From assembly GCF_008692035.1 (NCBI RefSeq), contig NZ_VTFG01000001.1:3907501-3971500 (forward strand): a stretch of 64,000 nucleotides of DNA, given 5' to 3'. The notes beneath the pieces were generated by a model. That model was not told where the DNA came from and did not search any database. It saw only the letters and a program-made list of their open reading frames with translations. Every line of letters begins with the position of its first letter. The stretch's first letter is position 1. The translations under genes were made by a program, and so were the position numbers. Below, in pieces: positions 39,673 to 49,228 of the stretch. The stretch is from Pseudomonas marginalis (lineage in GTDB: Bacteria; Pseudomonadota; Gammaproteobacteria; Pseudomonadales; Pseudomonadaceae).

Positions 39673-41073
39673 ATGTCAGAAGTTGCCCACGCCACAGCCC
39701 CATTGACCGCCCCGCCGGTCATTCGGGCTTTGCTCGCAAAACTCGCCATCAGCTACACGGAAGTCACCGAACATCCGGGCCTGAATCCTGCGCAAAAAGT
39801 CCAGGCCGTCTTGCTGGAAGACGCGGTGGGCGCCCTGATGGTGCTGTTCCCGCAGAACCAGCTGCTGGACCTCAACCGCCTCACCGAACTCACGGGTCGC
39901 CGCCTTACGGCCGTGTCGCCGGAGCGCGTCGCGCGCATGCTGGGCAAGCACGACCTGAGCCTGCTGCCGGGCCTGCCGGCACTCACCAGTTCACCGTGCC
40001 TGTACGAAGGCAGCCTGCTCGACGAACCGAGCCTGCTGGTGCATTCAGGTGAAGCCGGGCTGCTGCTGGAAATCGCCAGCGACGCGTTCAAGACCATGCT
40101 CACCAAGGCCAGCGCCGCCCAGTTCGGTGAACCGCTGAGCAACATCCGCCCGAACCTCGACCGCCCCAATGATGACCGTGAGGAAATCACCCAGGCGATG
40201 CAGGCGTTTACCGCCCGCCGCATCCAGCAACGCCTGGAAGCGACCATCGAGATTCCACCGCTGGCCGACACCGCCCAGAAGATCATCAAGCTGCGCGTCG
40301 ACCCCAATGCCACCATCGACGACATCACCGGCGTGGTCGAAACCGACCCGGCCCTGGCCGCCCAGGTGGTGAGCTGGGCCGCATCGCCGTACTACGCATC
40401 GCCGGGCAAGATCCGCTCGGTGGAAGACGCCATCGTGCGCGTGCTGGGTTTTGACCTGGTGATCAACCTCGCCTTGGGCCTGGCCCTGGGCAAGACCTTG
40501 AGCCTGCCCAAGGACCACCCGCACCAGGCCACACCGTACTGGCACCAGTCCATCTACACCGCCGCCGTGATCGAAGGCCTGACCCGCGCCATGCCCCGCG
40601 CCCAGCGCCCGGAAGCCGGCCTGACCTACCTCGCCGGCCTGCTGCACAACTTCGGCTACCTGTTGCTGGCCCATGTGTTCCCGCCGCACTTCTCGCTGAT
40701 CTGCCGCCACCTGGAGGTCAACCCGCACCTGTGCCACAGCTATGTGGAGCAACACTTGCTGGGCATCAGCCGCGAGCAGATCGGCGCCTGGCTGATGCGC
40801 TACTGGGACATGCCGGACGAGCTGTCCACTGCCCTGCGTTTCCAGCACGACCCGACCTACGATGGGCAATACGCCGAATACCCGAACCTGGTGTGCCTGG
40901 CCGTGCGCCTGCTGCGCAGCCGGGGGATTGGGTCCGGGCCGGACGAGACCATCCCGGACGAACTGCTTGAGCGTCTGGGCTTGAGCCGTGACAAAGCGGA
41001 TGAAGTCGTGGCCAAGGTGCTGGATGCCGAGGTGCTGCTGCGCGAATTGGCCTCGCAGTTCAGCCAGGGCTGA
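39673..41073 (+). CDS. YbaK-like aminoacyl-tRNA deacylase domain fused to HDOD domain
   Basis: 466-residue two-domain protein. The N-terminal part (about 15-155) resembles YbaK/ProX tRNA-editing domains (VIRALLAKLAISYTEV; GALMVLFPQNQLLDLNRL). The C-terminal part (about 205-430) is an HDOD domain with IPPLADTAQKIIKLRVDPN and TYLAGLLHNFGYLLLAHVFP. HDOD proteins act in signalling, often without enzyme activity. The combination is recalled from PA5346 and relatives in Pseudomonas; its biological role is unknown. It follows recG by 77 bp. Confidence 0.85.
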   Translation: MSEVAHATAPLTAPPVIRALLAKLAISYTEVTEHPGLNPAQKVQAVLLEDAVGALMVLFPQNQLLDLNRLTELTGRRLTAVSPERVARMLGKHDLSLLPGLPALTSSPCLYEGSLLDEPSLLVHSGEAGLLLEIASDAFKTMLTKASAAQFGEPLSNIRPNLDRPNDDREEITQAMQAFTARRIQQRLEATIEIPPLADTAQKIIKLRVDPNATIDDITGVVETDPALAAQVVSWAASPYYASPGKIRSVEDAIVRVLGFDLVINLALGLALGKTLSLPKDHPHQATPYWHQSIYTAAVIEGLTRAMPRAQRPEAGLTYLAGLLHNFGYLLLAHVFPPHFSLICRHLEVNPHLCHSYVEQHLLGISREQIGAWLMRYWDMPDELSTALRFQHDPTYDGQYAEYPNLVCLAVRLLRSRGIGSGPDETIPDELLERLGLSRDKADEVVAKVLDAEVLLRELASQFSQG

Positions 41074-41119
41074 ATCTGGCGCCTGTCAGATAGCTATCCA
41101 ACTCGGTCGACCTGAAAGC

Positions 41120-41494
41120 CTACTTCTTTTTCTTCGGCTTCAAATACTTGGTCAACCCCTGGAACCAGATCACCAGCGCCGGGTTGCCCTTGATCTGGAT
41201 CGACTTGTCCTGAATCCCCGTCATGAACGCCAGTTGCTTGTTCTTCGCCTGCATCGTGGCGAAGCCGTAGGCCGCATCCTTGAACGCAATGGCAAACGCC
41301 GGCGCCGGGTGGACACCCGAGCGACTGGTGATGCGCTGGTCCTTGACGATGAAGTGACGGGCAACCTTGCCGTCGAGGGTCTGCAACTGGAACGCGAGGT
41401 CTTTGTCACCCAGCTGTTGCTGGAAGGCAGGATTGGTGCGGCTGGCTTTGCCCATCATCAGGCCCAGCACCCACAGGAGAAGACGAAATTTCAT
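41120..41494 (-). CDS. Small exported or membrane-anchored protein of unknown function
   Basis: 124-residue protein with a hydrophobic N-terminus (MKFRLLLWVLGLMMG) and a very basic end (YLKPKKKK). The body (KDLAFQLQTLDGKVARHFIVKD; GNPALVIWFQGLTKY) somewhat recalls SCP2-like lipid-binding folds, but I cannot confirm that. The ATG at 41494 is chosen because the longer frame upstream shows no signal. Recalled synteny is PA5347. It is the last core gene before the T6SS island. Confidence 0.7.
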   Translation of the reverse strand: MKFRLLLWVLGLMMGKASRTNPAFQQQLGDKDLAFQLQTLDGKVARHFIVKDQRITSRSGVHPAPAFAIAFKDAAYGFATMQAKNKQLAFMTGIQDKSIQIKGNPALVIWFQGLTKYLKPKKKK

Positions 41495-41554
41495 GCACAC
41501 GGCCTCGGTGTAATTATTGAGTGGCCGCAGCAGTTTAACCAATTGCAAAAAGAA

Positions 41555-41590
41555 CGCTACCGATCTTGCGCATTAGCGGAAGATCGGCTG
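41555..41590 (-). terminator. Possible terminator after tagQ
   Basis: Stem CCGATCTT/AAGATCGG (41560-41567 and 41580-41587) downstream of tagQ on the minus strand. A T-rich run (TTCTTTTT) follows only after about eight bases, so the call is tentative. Confidence 0.4.
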
Positions 41591-41618
41591 GCGTTTGACA
41601 CTTATAGCAGCATGTTAC

Positions 41619-42545
41619 TTAAACGTTAGGGCAAGGCACCGGTGCCCAGTCGACCAGGTTAGGATCGCGGCAAGTGCCTTCGATCTGCGCTTTACCGGCG
41701 CTGGCGACCTTCTTGCTTTCATCCTGCTTGGTCTGGGCGGTCTGGAAGGTTTTCTCGGTGCTCACGGCTTCTGTTGGTACGGTTGGAAGCGGTGGCTTTT
41801 TCGGTGGCTTGGTGCCGGTACCTTTCTTCTTGCCCGGCGTCACAACGGGCGTTACATCGGCCTTGGCCACGGTGACCACGTCGGCACGCTGTACGCCGAC
41901 CTGCTGCAGGTCTTTCTCGTAGGCCTGGGTGTAGTTGTTCAGGTCTTCGGCGGCTTTGCCGTTGACCGCCACGATCAGGTCATTGGATTCCTTCAGGCCC
42001 GAGACGATTTCCGCCAGGCGCTTGCGGCCTTCGGTGTCGTTGACGGTCTTGGCTTTGCGATCCGCCACCAACTTGGTGAATGCGCTCTGGTAGCACTGCT
42101 GGGACGCCCTGGCGTACGCGGTGCTGCGGTCGATATCGGAGGCGCTTTTGTTCACGTCAGCCGCATACGAGGCAATGCGCTGGTTGTCATCGGCGATCTG
42201 CTTCTGACGCTCGGTGTAGTAACCCGCTGCGCCGCCGGCCAGGGCCCCGCCCGCTGCACCGATGGCGGCGTTACGGCCACGTTTTTCCTTGTCGCCGGTC
42301 AGGGCGCCGAGCAGGGCACCGCCGGCCGCGCCGATGGCCGCACCGGTCACCACCGACTTGGTCATGTTCGAATCGGTGGCGCGCAAGTGCTGCACCGGCT
42401 CGTAGCAGTTGGGGTAGTACTCGACCTTGGTGCTCGACGCGACCTTGGAGGCCGGCGACGTGGCGCAGCCGGTCAGCACAGTGCTGAAGCCGGCCGCGAT
42501 CAGCAGCAAGTGACGCTTGGAAACCGCCTTACGGGAAAAAAGCAT
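41619..42545 (-). CDS. tagQ: T6SS accessory lipoprotein TagQ
   Basis: 308-residue lipoprotein with lipobox LTGC (Cys27). In P. aeruginosa, outer-membrane TagQ anchors the periplasmic sensor TagR, which together with TagST activates the kinase PpkA. The middle (about 70-110) has two glycine-zipper runs (GAAIGAAGGALLGALTG and AAIGAAGGALAGGAAG), hinting at membrane insertion or oligomerisation. The C-terminus is Lys/Pro-rich (TPGKKKGTGTKPPKKPPLP). It is the last gene of the left T6SS unit, 84 bp after tagR. Confidence 0.85.
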   Translation of the reverse strand: MLFSRKAVSKRHLLLIAAGFSTVLTGCATSPASKVASSTKVEYYPNCYEPVQHLRATDSNMTKSVVTGAAIGAAGGALLGALTGDKEKRGRNAAIGAAGGALAGGAAGYYTERQKQIADDNQRIASYAADVNKSASDIDRSTAYARASQQCYQSAFTKLVADRKAKTVNDTEGRKRLAEIVSGLKESNDLIVAVNGKAAEDLNNYTQAYEKDLQQVGVQRADVVTVAKADVTPVVTPGKKKGTGTKPPKKPPLPTVPTEAVSTEKTFQTAQTKQDESKKVASAGKAQIEGTCRDPNLVDWAPVPCPNV

Positions 42546-42629
42546 AGGTTGTGTTCTCTTCTAAGTTTGACTTGCCCAGCACGGCCACTGCCGCCTGAGT
42601 CCCTTCCAAGCTCGCCATACAGCCAGCGA

Positions 42630-44339
42630 TCAGCGCTGACCGCTCGCTGCGAGCAATTCCTTCAAGATCGTCGCCGGGTCGGCCCGCTGTTGCTTGCGGT
42701 AGTTGCCGACATGGCGAACGAACAGTGTTGCGCGCGTCACCAGGCTCTTGCCGAGCACGGGCTTGCGATCCAACTCTTCCTTGATCCGTTGAAACTGCGC
42801 CTGGATCACCGCATCGGTGTAACGCGTGCCGGTGGCCAGGTTGTCGATATAGATCGCCACCGCGCCATCGAGGGCGCTGCGTCCGTTTTCGATGGCCGTG
42901 GCAAACAGTGCCGCGCTGGCCTCTTCCTTGTTGTCCAGGGCCTGCTGGCGACTCTTCTGCAGGTTGGCCAGGCGGATGTTGTAGTTGCTGATGGTCTCGG
43001 CCACCAGCGCGGCCGACTGAATCAGGTTGCCCGCCGCTTCTTCGCGTTGCTGGGCGATCAGCGAGACATTGCGCTTGAGTTCTTCATTGACCAGCCCGAG
43101 TTCGGCCTGCAGCTTGGGGTCGACGCTGGCGGCGATGATGCTGTCCAGGCGCTTGGTCGGGTCCTGGGCGTCATCGATGGCGTCGGTCAGCGAGGCCAGG
43201 CGGCCCTCTTTCTGCCACTGCGCAAACAACTCCTTGTAACGCGAGCGCGGCGCCGACAACGCACCGATTGCCACGCGAAAACCCGTGGTCTCGTTGCTCT
43301 GCTCGGTGCCGTCGGCGGCGAACAGCGGGTATTCGCGGCGCATGCCGGTAAACAGCGTGCCCTCGCCTTCGAGGTAGTTGCCGCCCTTGACCACAAAGCC
43401 GCCGTAGGTGCCCTGGCGACGACCGGCGTGCACCAGCTGGAAGGACTCCTGGACCATTTCCGCGGCGTTGCCGATCACGTCGAACATGCCGATGGGGTTG
43501 GGCAGCTTGGTACCGATAGGCATCAAGCGTGCGGCCTGGCCAGTACCGCCGGCGACCTGGTTGAACACCGCGTAATCACCCAGCGGGCCATCGCTTTCAC
43601 TGCCTTCAACGCGGCGTGGAAACAGGCGCCCTTCCAAGTCCTGGCGACTCACCGCCTGGCCACCGCGTGCGGCGAACTCCCACTCCACTTCAGTGGGCAG
43701 GCGCACGAAACCCAGGCCGCCGTCTTCCGCCGACGACCCACGACCGCTCACCGGCAGCAAATCGCGGTGGTATTTCATCAGCCAGGCGCTGTACACCGCC
43801 GAGAAGCGCTCAGCCTCAAAGCGCGACAGCTTCACCTTGGGCAAACGCCCGGCCATGCCGGTGGGCGCATCGCACGCCGGTGCCGGTTCGCCACTGGCCA
43901 GGGATTGCGCCTGGGCCATCACCTGGGCGTACTGGCGGGCGGTCACTTCGTACTTGCCGATGAAGTACAGCATGGGCTTGAGGGGGGTCTTGGCGTCGGT
44001 CTTCGGCATCAACGGCGCAATGACTTTGCTCCAGTCTTTCGGCAAGTCCTTGAGGGTGAACTGGCCGTTGATAAAGTCGCGGCGGTAGCCGGAGATAAAT
44101 GACTGCTGGTAACCCGCCTCGCCTTCGGCGAAGGGGTAGCCGAGGCTGATCTCGCGGTCATCCAAGGTCCCTTGGGCCAGCACATAGGCGTAGCGGAACA
44201 CCATAGTGCCTTCGCACGGCAGCGGCAGGCTGACGTCGTCGGGCAACGGCTTGGGGTTGTCGAGCTTGTCGCTCGCTTCATCGGCCATGGCCAGCGAGGC
44301 CAGGCTCAGCGCCACAACGGCGCCCAGTAACTTATACAT
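42630..44339 (-). CDS. tagR: T6SS accessory protein TagR, periplasmic FGE-sulfatase-like domain
   Basis: 569-residue exported protein with a signal peptide (LLGAVVALSLASLAMA). About residues 35-330 form a formylglycine-generating-enzyme (sulfatase-modifying factor) fold: CEGTMVFRYAYVLAQ, KYEVTARQYAQVMAQ, LPTEVEWEFAARGG and NAAEMVQESFQL. The C-terminal part is helical (ISNYNIRLANLQKSRQQALDNK). TagR promotes PpkA autophosphorylation in the threonine-phosphorylation pathway. The start at 44339 fits the signal peptide and overlaps tagS by 8 bp. Confidence 0.87.
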   Translation of the reverse strand: MYKLLGAVVALSLASLAMADEASDKLDNPKPLPDDVSLPLPCEGTMVFRYAYVLAQGTLDDREISLGYPFAEGEAGYQQSFISGYRRDFINGQFTLKDLPKDWSKVIAPLMPKTDAKTPLKPMLYFIGKYEVTARQYAQVMAQAQSLASGEPAPACDAPTGMAGRLPKVKLSRFEAERFSAVYSAWLMKYHRDLLPVSGRGSSAEDGGLGFVRLPTEVEWEFAARGGQAVSRQDLEGRLFPRRVEGSESDGPLGDYAVFNQVAGGTGQAARLMPIGTKLPNPIGMFDVIGNAAEMVQESFQLVHAGRRQGTYGGFVVKGGNYLEGEGTLFTGMRREYPLFAADGTEQSNETTGFRVAIGALSAPRSRYKELFAQWQKEGRLASLTDAIDDAQDPTKRLDSIIAASVDPKLQAELGLVNEELKRNVSLIAQQREEAAGNLIQSAALVAETISNYNIRLANLQKSRQQALDNKEEASAALFATAIENGRSALDGAVAIYIDNLATGTRYTDAVIQAQFQRIKEELDRKPVLGKSLVTRATLFVRHVGNYRKQQRADPATILKELLAASGQR

Positions 44340-45516
44340 CTCTGATTCCTTCAGAAGCCTGGATACGCGCCACTCGCCAACCACCACAGGCTGCCGCCAC
44401 GGCGCTGACGCCAAGGACTGCAACCAGGGCCAGGCCATAGTGACGCGCCAGCAGGTGGCTGGCGTGTTCGCCCGGCACCTGCACGAATAACTTGTTCAAC
44501 GCCGCCTCGGCCAGGCCATACAGCCCAACGCTGAGTAAAGCGGCAAACCCTGCGCTGTACAGCGCCTGCAGCACCACAAACAACAACAGCGCGCCGGTGG
44601 AAAACCCCAACAGGCGCAACACCGACAATTCCCGGCGCTTGCGCGCCACAGCGGCCAACACCCCGGCGAAGATCGCCGCAAACGCGCCCGCCAAGGCCAA
44701 CCCGGCGATGATCCAGAAGACGATCGACAGGTTGCGGCTCAGCGACTGCACCTGGGCGATCGTCTGTGCCTGGGTCGATACCAACAGATTCTGCCCGGCG
44801 AAAAATACCCGCAGCGGCTCCACATCGGCCAGGCTGCGCGCATACAAGCGAAACGCCGGATACACCCGCTGCTCGCTCACACCCACCTCATCACCGGCCC
44901 AGCCCAACGCCGGTACCGCACGGCCATCGCGGTAATCTTCCGCCGCTTCCAGCAATCTCAAATCGGCAAACAACCCATCCCGGGCGAAGGCTTCCAGCGG
45001 CAGCACCGCCAGTACCTGCAAGCGCGTGCGCTGGGCTTCTACACGCCCCGCCACTTGCCGCGCAAAGCTGGTCTCCAGCCAATCCCCTGGCCGCGCCGCA
45101 AGCTTCTCGGCAGCGGTGTGGCTCAGCACGATCCGGTCCAGGCCCCTGGGCATCGGCAGGCCGCTGAGCAGCGGATCACCCGCAGCGGTCGGCAGCATTT
45201 CCAGGGTCAGCGTGCCCACCTGCGCCGTCGCCGCAATCTGCCGCGTGCGCGGTAAGGCGAACGCCACATCGCTGCGCTGGCCGAGCTGTTCGACAAATGC
45301 GCTGCTGAATCGACCACCGCCCAGCGGAATAATTTCACGGGTGGCCGGATCGGTCTCCAAACGTTCGGTCAAACTGCTAACCAGTCCAAATTTCAGGCCG
45401 AACAACACCAGCAACGGCGCGATCACCGCCACCAGCGCCAACACCGAACAGGCCGACATCCAGGCATCGTTGCGATAATCCTGCCAGGCCAGGGACGCCA
45501 CCAGAGGGATGCGCAT
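44332..45516 (-). CDS. tagS: T6SS ABC-type permease TagS
   Basis: 394-residue FtsX/LolCE-type membrane protein: one N-terminal helix (LVAVIAPLLVLFGLKFGLV), a large periplasmic domain, and three helices near the C-terminus (VFWIIAGLALAGAFAAIFAGVL and following). With TagT it forms an ABC transporter-like complex that signals to PpkA. Its ATG shares one base with the tagT stop codon (TGATG), so the two are translationally coupled. Confidence 0.88.
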   Translation of the reverse strand: MRIPLVASLAWQDYRNDAWMSACSVLALVAVIAPLLVLFGLKFGLVSSLTERLETDPATREIIPLGGGRFSSAFVEQLGQRSDVAFALPRTRQIAATAQVGTLTLEMLPTAAGDPLLSGLPMPRGLDRIVLSHTAAEKLAARPGDWLETSFARQVAGRVEAQRTRLQVLAVLPLEAFARDGLFADLRLLEAAEDYRDGRAVPALGWAGDEVGVSEQRVYPAFRLYARSLADVEPLRVFFAGQNLLVSTQAQTIAQVQSLSRNLSIVFWIIAGLALAGAFAAIFAGVLAAVARKRRELSVLRLLGFSTGALLLFVVLQALYSAGFAALLSVGLYGLAEAALNKLFVQVPGEHASHLLARHYGLALVAVLGVSAVAAACGGWRVARIQASEGIRDV

Positions 45517-46220
45517 CAGCACGCCTCCCCAAGGGTCGCGGTGACGCCGCCATCGGTATCGCGACGGCAACTGATGCGCCGCACCTGCAAGCCACTGGTA
45601 CGGGCCAAGGGTTCGTCATGGGTGGCGATCACACAGGCGGTGCGGTGCTCGCGGGCCTGGGCCAGCAGGGCCTGCATCACGCGCTCGGCGTTCAGCGGGT
45701 CAAGGGACGCCGTCGGCTCATCGGCCAGCACCAGTTGCGGTGCATGGGCCAGGGCGCGGGCGCAGCTCACACGTTGGCGCTGGCCCACCGACAACGCGGC
45801 CGGCTTCTTGGCCAACTGGTCGCTGATCTCCAGCTGTTCCGCCAGGCGCGTCACGCTGCCGTCGTCTTTCAACCCCAGCAGTTGCCGGGACAGCGCGATA
45901 TTGCTGCGCACATCCAGAAAGCCCAGCAGCCCGCCGGTTTGCAGCACATAGCCCAAGTGCTGGCTGCGCAGCGCGGCCAGGGTGGATTGCTGATCGGCGC
46001 GCCACAGTCCACCAATGTCCTGCCGGTTGAATTCGAACCGGCCCACCTGATCCGGCGCCAGTACCAGCGCCAACAGATCCAGCAAGGTGCTCTTGCCGCA
46101 CCCGCTCGGCCCGACAATCGCCAATTGCTCGCCGGCACGCAGGTGCAGCGCCGGGATCACCAGGCTGTAACGCTGGCTGCCGACACCCCGGCTCTTGTGC
46201 ACCGCGCTCAGGTTCAGCAT
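45516..46220 (-). CDS. tagT: T6SS ABC ATP-binding protein TagT
   Basis: 234-residue ATPase of the LolD/MacB type. Walker A IVGPSGCGKSTLLDLLAL (about 34-51), signature LSVGQRQRVSCARALA (about 142-157) and Walker B LVLADEPTASLDPL. It works with TagS. Its start codon shares one base with the ppkA stop. Confidence 0.9.
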   Translation of the reverse strand: MLNLSAVHKSRGVGSQRYSLVIPALHLRAGEQLAIVGPSGCGKSTLLDLLALVLAPDQVGRFEFNRQDIGGLWRADQQSTLAALRSQHLGYVLQTGGLLGFLDVRSNIALSRQLLGLKDDGSVTRLAEQLEISDQLAKKPAALSVGQRQRVSCARALAHAPQLVLADEPTASLDPLNAERVMQALLAQAREHRTACVIATHDEPLARTSGLQVRRISCRRDTDGGVTATLGEAC

Positions 46221-49200
46221 TACGGCAGCGTCGACAACGGCACGCGGTACAACGCATCGCCCGGCTCGGCATCGCCGAAACGGACCCAGTTGGCCACGTC
46301 ATTGTGGAAGGTTTCGTAGAGGCGGATTTTTGAATCCAGCTCGTCGATAAAGTCTTCCTGCTCGGCCACGCTCAACGATAACCACAGGTCCTGGGTCATG
46401 TTCAGCGACTTGCTGCGGTACGGCAGGCCTTCAAGGTATTCGCCGAGAATGCCGCCGTCGGCCAGGTTGCCGCCCTTGCGCAGGGCTTGGGGGTCGCGGC
46501 TCATATAGGCCGAGGCGCTGGCGATTTCCTGGAAGAAATCCTTGGGCGAGGTCTGGGTCTTGCGCGCCGCATCGACGATCAGTTTCAGCGACTGTTGCAG
46601 GTCATTGAGCTGCAGCTTGGTCAGCATCACGCACACCTGGAACGCCGGCAGCGCGGGGTTGGTCAGGTCGCGGTCGGCGGTCCAGGCACTGACCAGCTGC
46701 GGCGCCTGGCTGGCGTTCCGGCGCCCGAGGAAGTCCATGTGCATGGCATAGCCGACCGCTGCGGATTTGTCCGCCAGGCTCGGCGCGGCACTCAGCAGCG
46801 GCACCGCTTGCGGCGTATTGCTGCGCACCTGGTGCACGAGGTTGGCGAACACACTGCCGATCTCGTCGACACGCTCGCCCAGCTTGCGCACATCGCCACC
46901 CGGCACGGGCGTGTACAGGTCGCCGATCTGCGGGTTGGCGTCGGCGGTGAGGATGCGATATTGGCTCTCGGCGCCGGCGTGGGTTTTCTTGCCCGCGTCG
47001 GTGCGCAGGTGCAGCGCGTAGATCTTGATCTGCTTGCCCAGTGCGGCCTGGCGCACTTCGGCTTCGTTCATCTGGGTGGCGGCAAACGGGTCGTTCTTGC
47101 GCAGCGCGCCCGCATCGGTGACCAGCAGGATGATACGACCGCCGTAGCCGGACCAGTCCATGCCGTCCACGGCCTGCATCACCCCGGCAAACGCGTCCTC
47201 GTTGAAGGAGTGGCTGGACACGGTAGACGCCTTGACCTGGCGCGCCATGTCGAGGAAGCGTTGCGGGTCACGACCCTGGTCGAGGCTGATCAGGGTCTTG
47301 GCCACGTATTCCAGGCCTGGGGTTTTCTTGATGCTGCTCCGGAAACCGACCATGCCGAAGCTGACACTGTCCAGCTCGCCACGCTCGGCGATACGGGTTT
47401 GCAACTCGTGCACCACGTCGCGGATCTGGTCGATGTAGGGCTGCATGGAGACCGTGGTGTCCACCACCAGCACCACGGCAGTGCGGAAGGCGTCGGCATT
47501 GGCGTTGATCACCGGGGTCGATGGTTTGGCCGCAGCGTTGCTGCCCGGGTCGATGGAGGCGACGTTAAGCAACTGCACCGGCTGGCCGTTTTCGTCGAAG
47601 CTCTCCTTGGCGTCGAAGATCGGCAACAGGTAGAACTGGTTCTGCGGCACCGCGCTGGCGGCCGGCTCCAGGGCCAGGACCTGGCCGTTGTCGTCGCTGT
47701 TCTTCTGCGCCTTGGCCAGCACGCCTTTGGCGGCGGCTGGATCGGCGAGCAACTTTTCCACTTCGCCGGATTGGCGCAGGAACATCACCGGCGCCCGGCC
47801 GGAGCGTTCGGTGAACTTGAGCACGAGGCTTTGCTTCCAGTCGCTGACCTGGGCGGCCGGCAACCAGCCGTCGCTGCGGCCATCGGTGGCGGCACCGACG
47901 CGCACCCACGGGCTGCCGTCGACGTCTTTGCGCTGGTACACATACAGCACGGAGAACGCCGGCAGGGCCTTGCCCGGCGCGCCGCCGGCGTCATCCGACA
48001 GCTTGGCGCCGGGCTTGCTGAGGACGCGCTGGAACAAAGTCTTCTTACCGGCCATCAACAACGGCCGTTGGCCGCCGTCCACTTCGGCGGCCGCAGTGGG
48101 CGTTGCCGCGGGCACGTCGGCGACCGCCGCCGGGGGCTTGGCCTGAGGCACGACGGCAGCCGGCGGCTTGGCCGGTTCATCACTGCCGCTCAACCACCAG
48201 TAACTGCCGCCACCAACGGCCAATGCGACGGCCACCGCCACGGCGGCCAGTGCCAGCACCGGCCCACGGCGTTGCTCGGACACGGCCTTGTGCTGGGTCG
48301 GCGTTACCACCGGCTGGCGTACCGGTTGCGCCTGGGGCCTGTCGGTCGGGATGTCGATGGTGACCGGGGTCATGCCCGCCAGATCAAAACTCAGCGGGAT
48401 CGGCAACGGCCGCACCAGCGTGGCCTCCGGCGACTCCGCAGGCAGGTTATCCAGCGCCTGCAGCAGCGCCGCCGCATCCGGGAAACGCTCCGCCGGGTCC
48501 TTGGCCAACAGCTTGCGCAGCACGCCCTGATAGCGGCCGTGGTGCACCGGCAATTCCGGCAAGGGTTCGGTCAGGTGCGCCAGCGCGGTGGACAGCGCAT
48601 CGTTGCCGTTGTACGGCAGCTTGCCGACGAGGATTTCATACAGCACCACGCCCAGCGCGTAGAGGTCGGCACGGCCATCGATCTCCTGGCCCCGCGCCTG
48701 CTCCGGGCTCATGTAGCTCGGCGTGCCCACGGCAAAGCCGGCCTGGGTGAATTGGGTGCGGTCGTCCAGGGACTTGGCGATACCGAAGTCCGACAACACC
48801 GCCGTGCCATCGGCGCGGAACAGGATGTTTGCCGGCTTGACGTCGCGGTGCACCAGCCCCTGGGCATGGGCATAGCCCAGCGCCGAGGCGATCTGGCGGA
48901 TCAGCGTAATGCCCTGCTCCGGCGTCAGGCCGGCGGCGATGCGCTCCTTGAGCGTGCCGTTGGGCAGGTATTCCATGGCCATGTAGTACAGCTCACCGAC
49001 ATTGCCGATGTCATGGATGGTCACCGTGTGCGGGTGGGACAGCCGCGCCAGGGTCTTGCCCTCGCGCAGGAAACGTTCGCAGAAGCTCGGGTCGGCCGCC
49101 AGCGCCGCCGCCATCACCTTCAACGCCACCTTGCGCTCCAGGGAGCGCTGGGTCGCCAGGTACACGCTGGCCATGGCGCCTTCGCCGATCTCGCCGTCGA

Positions 49201-49228
49201 TGTCATAGCCCGGAATCACAATGTTCAT
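46220..49228 (-). CDS. ppkA: T6SS serine/threonine kinase PpkA
   Basis: 1002-residue transmembrane kinase. The N-terminal Hanks-type kinase domain (about 8-265) has GEGAMASVYLA, ATP lysine K37, catalytic D129 in HRDVKPANILF and D147 of DFG. A proline-rich stretch leads to one membrane helix (about 322-346). The periplasmic part holds a von Willebrand A domain from about 583, with a MIDAS-like DTTVS at 590-594. PpkA phosphorylates the FHA protein to switch the T6SS on; PppA reverses it. It overlaps pppA by 4 bp. Confidence 0.94.
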   Translation of the reverse strand: MNIVIPGYDIDGEIGEGAMASVYLATQRSLERKVALKVMAAALAADPSFCERFLREGKTLARLSHPHTVTIHDIGNVGELYYMAMEYLPNGTLKERIAAGLTPEQGITLIRQIASALGYAHAQGLVHRDVKPANILFRADGTAVLSDFGIAKSLDDRTQFTQAGFAVGTPSYMSPEQARGQEIDGRADLYALGVVLYEILVGKLPYNGNDALSTALAHLTEPLPELPVHHGRYQGVLRKLLAKDPAERFPDAAALLQALDNLPAESPEATLVRPLPIPLSFDLAGMTPVTIDIPTDRPQAQPVRQPVVTPTQHKAVSEQRRGPVLALAAVAVAVALAVGGGSYWWLSGSDEPAKPPAAVVPQAKPPAAVADVPAATPTAAAEVDGGQRPLLMAGKKTLFQRVLSKPGAKLSDDAGGAPGKALPAFSVLYVYQRKDVDGSPWVRVGAATDGRSDGWLPAAQVSDWKQSLVLKFTERSGRAPVMFLRQSGEVEKLLADPAAAKGVLAKAQKNSDDNGQVLALEPAASAVPQNQFYLLPIFDAKESFDENGQPVQLLNVASIDPGSNAAAKPSTPVINANADAFRTAVVLVVDTTVSMQPYIDQIRDVVHELQTRIAERGELDSVSFGMVGFRSSIKKTPGLEYVAKTLISLDQGRDPQRFLDMARQVKASTVSSHSFNEDAFAGVMQAVDGMDWSGYGGRIILLVTDAGALRKNDPFAATQMNEAEVRQAALGKQIKIYALHLRTDAGKKTHAGAESQYRILTADANPQIGDLYTPVPGGDVRKLGERVDEIGSVFANLVHQVRSNTPQAVPLLSAAPSLADKSAAVGYAMHMDFLGRRNASQAPQLVSAWTADRDLTNPALPAFQVCVMLTKLQLNDLQQSLKLIVDAARKTQTSPKDFFQEIASASAYMSRDPQALRKGGNLADGGILGEYLEGLPYRSKSLNMTQDLWLSLSVAEQEDFIDELDSKIRLYETFHNDVANWVRFGDAEPGDALYRVPLSTLP

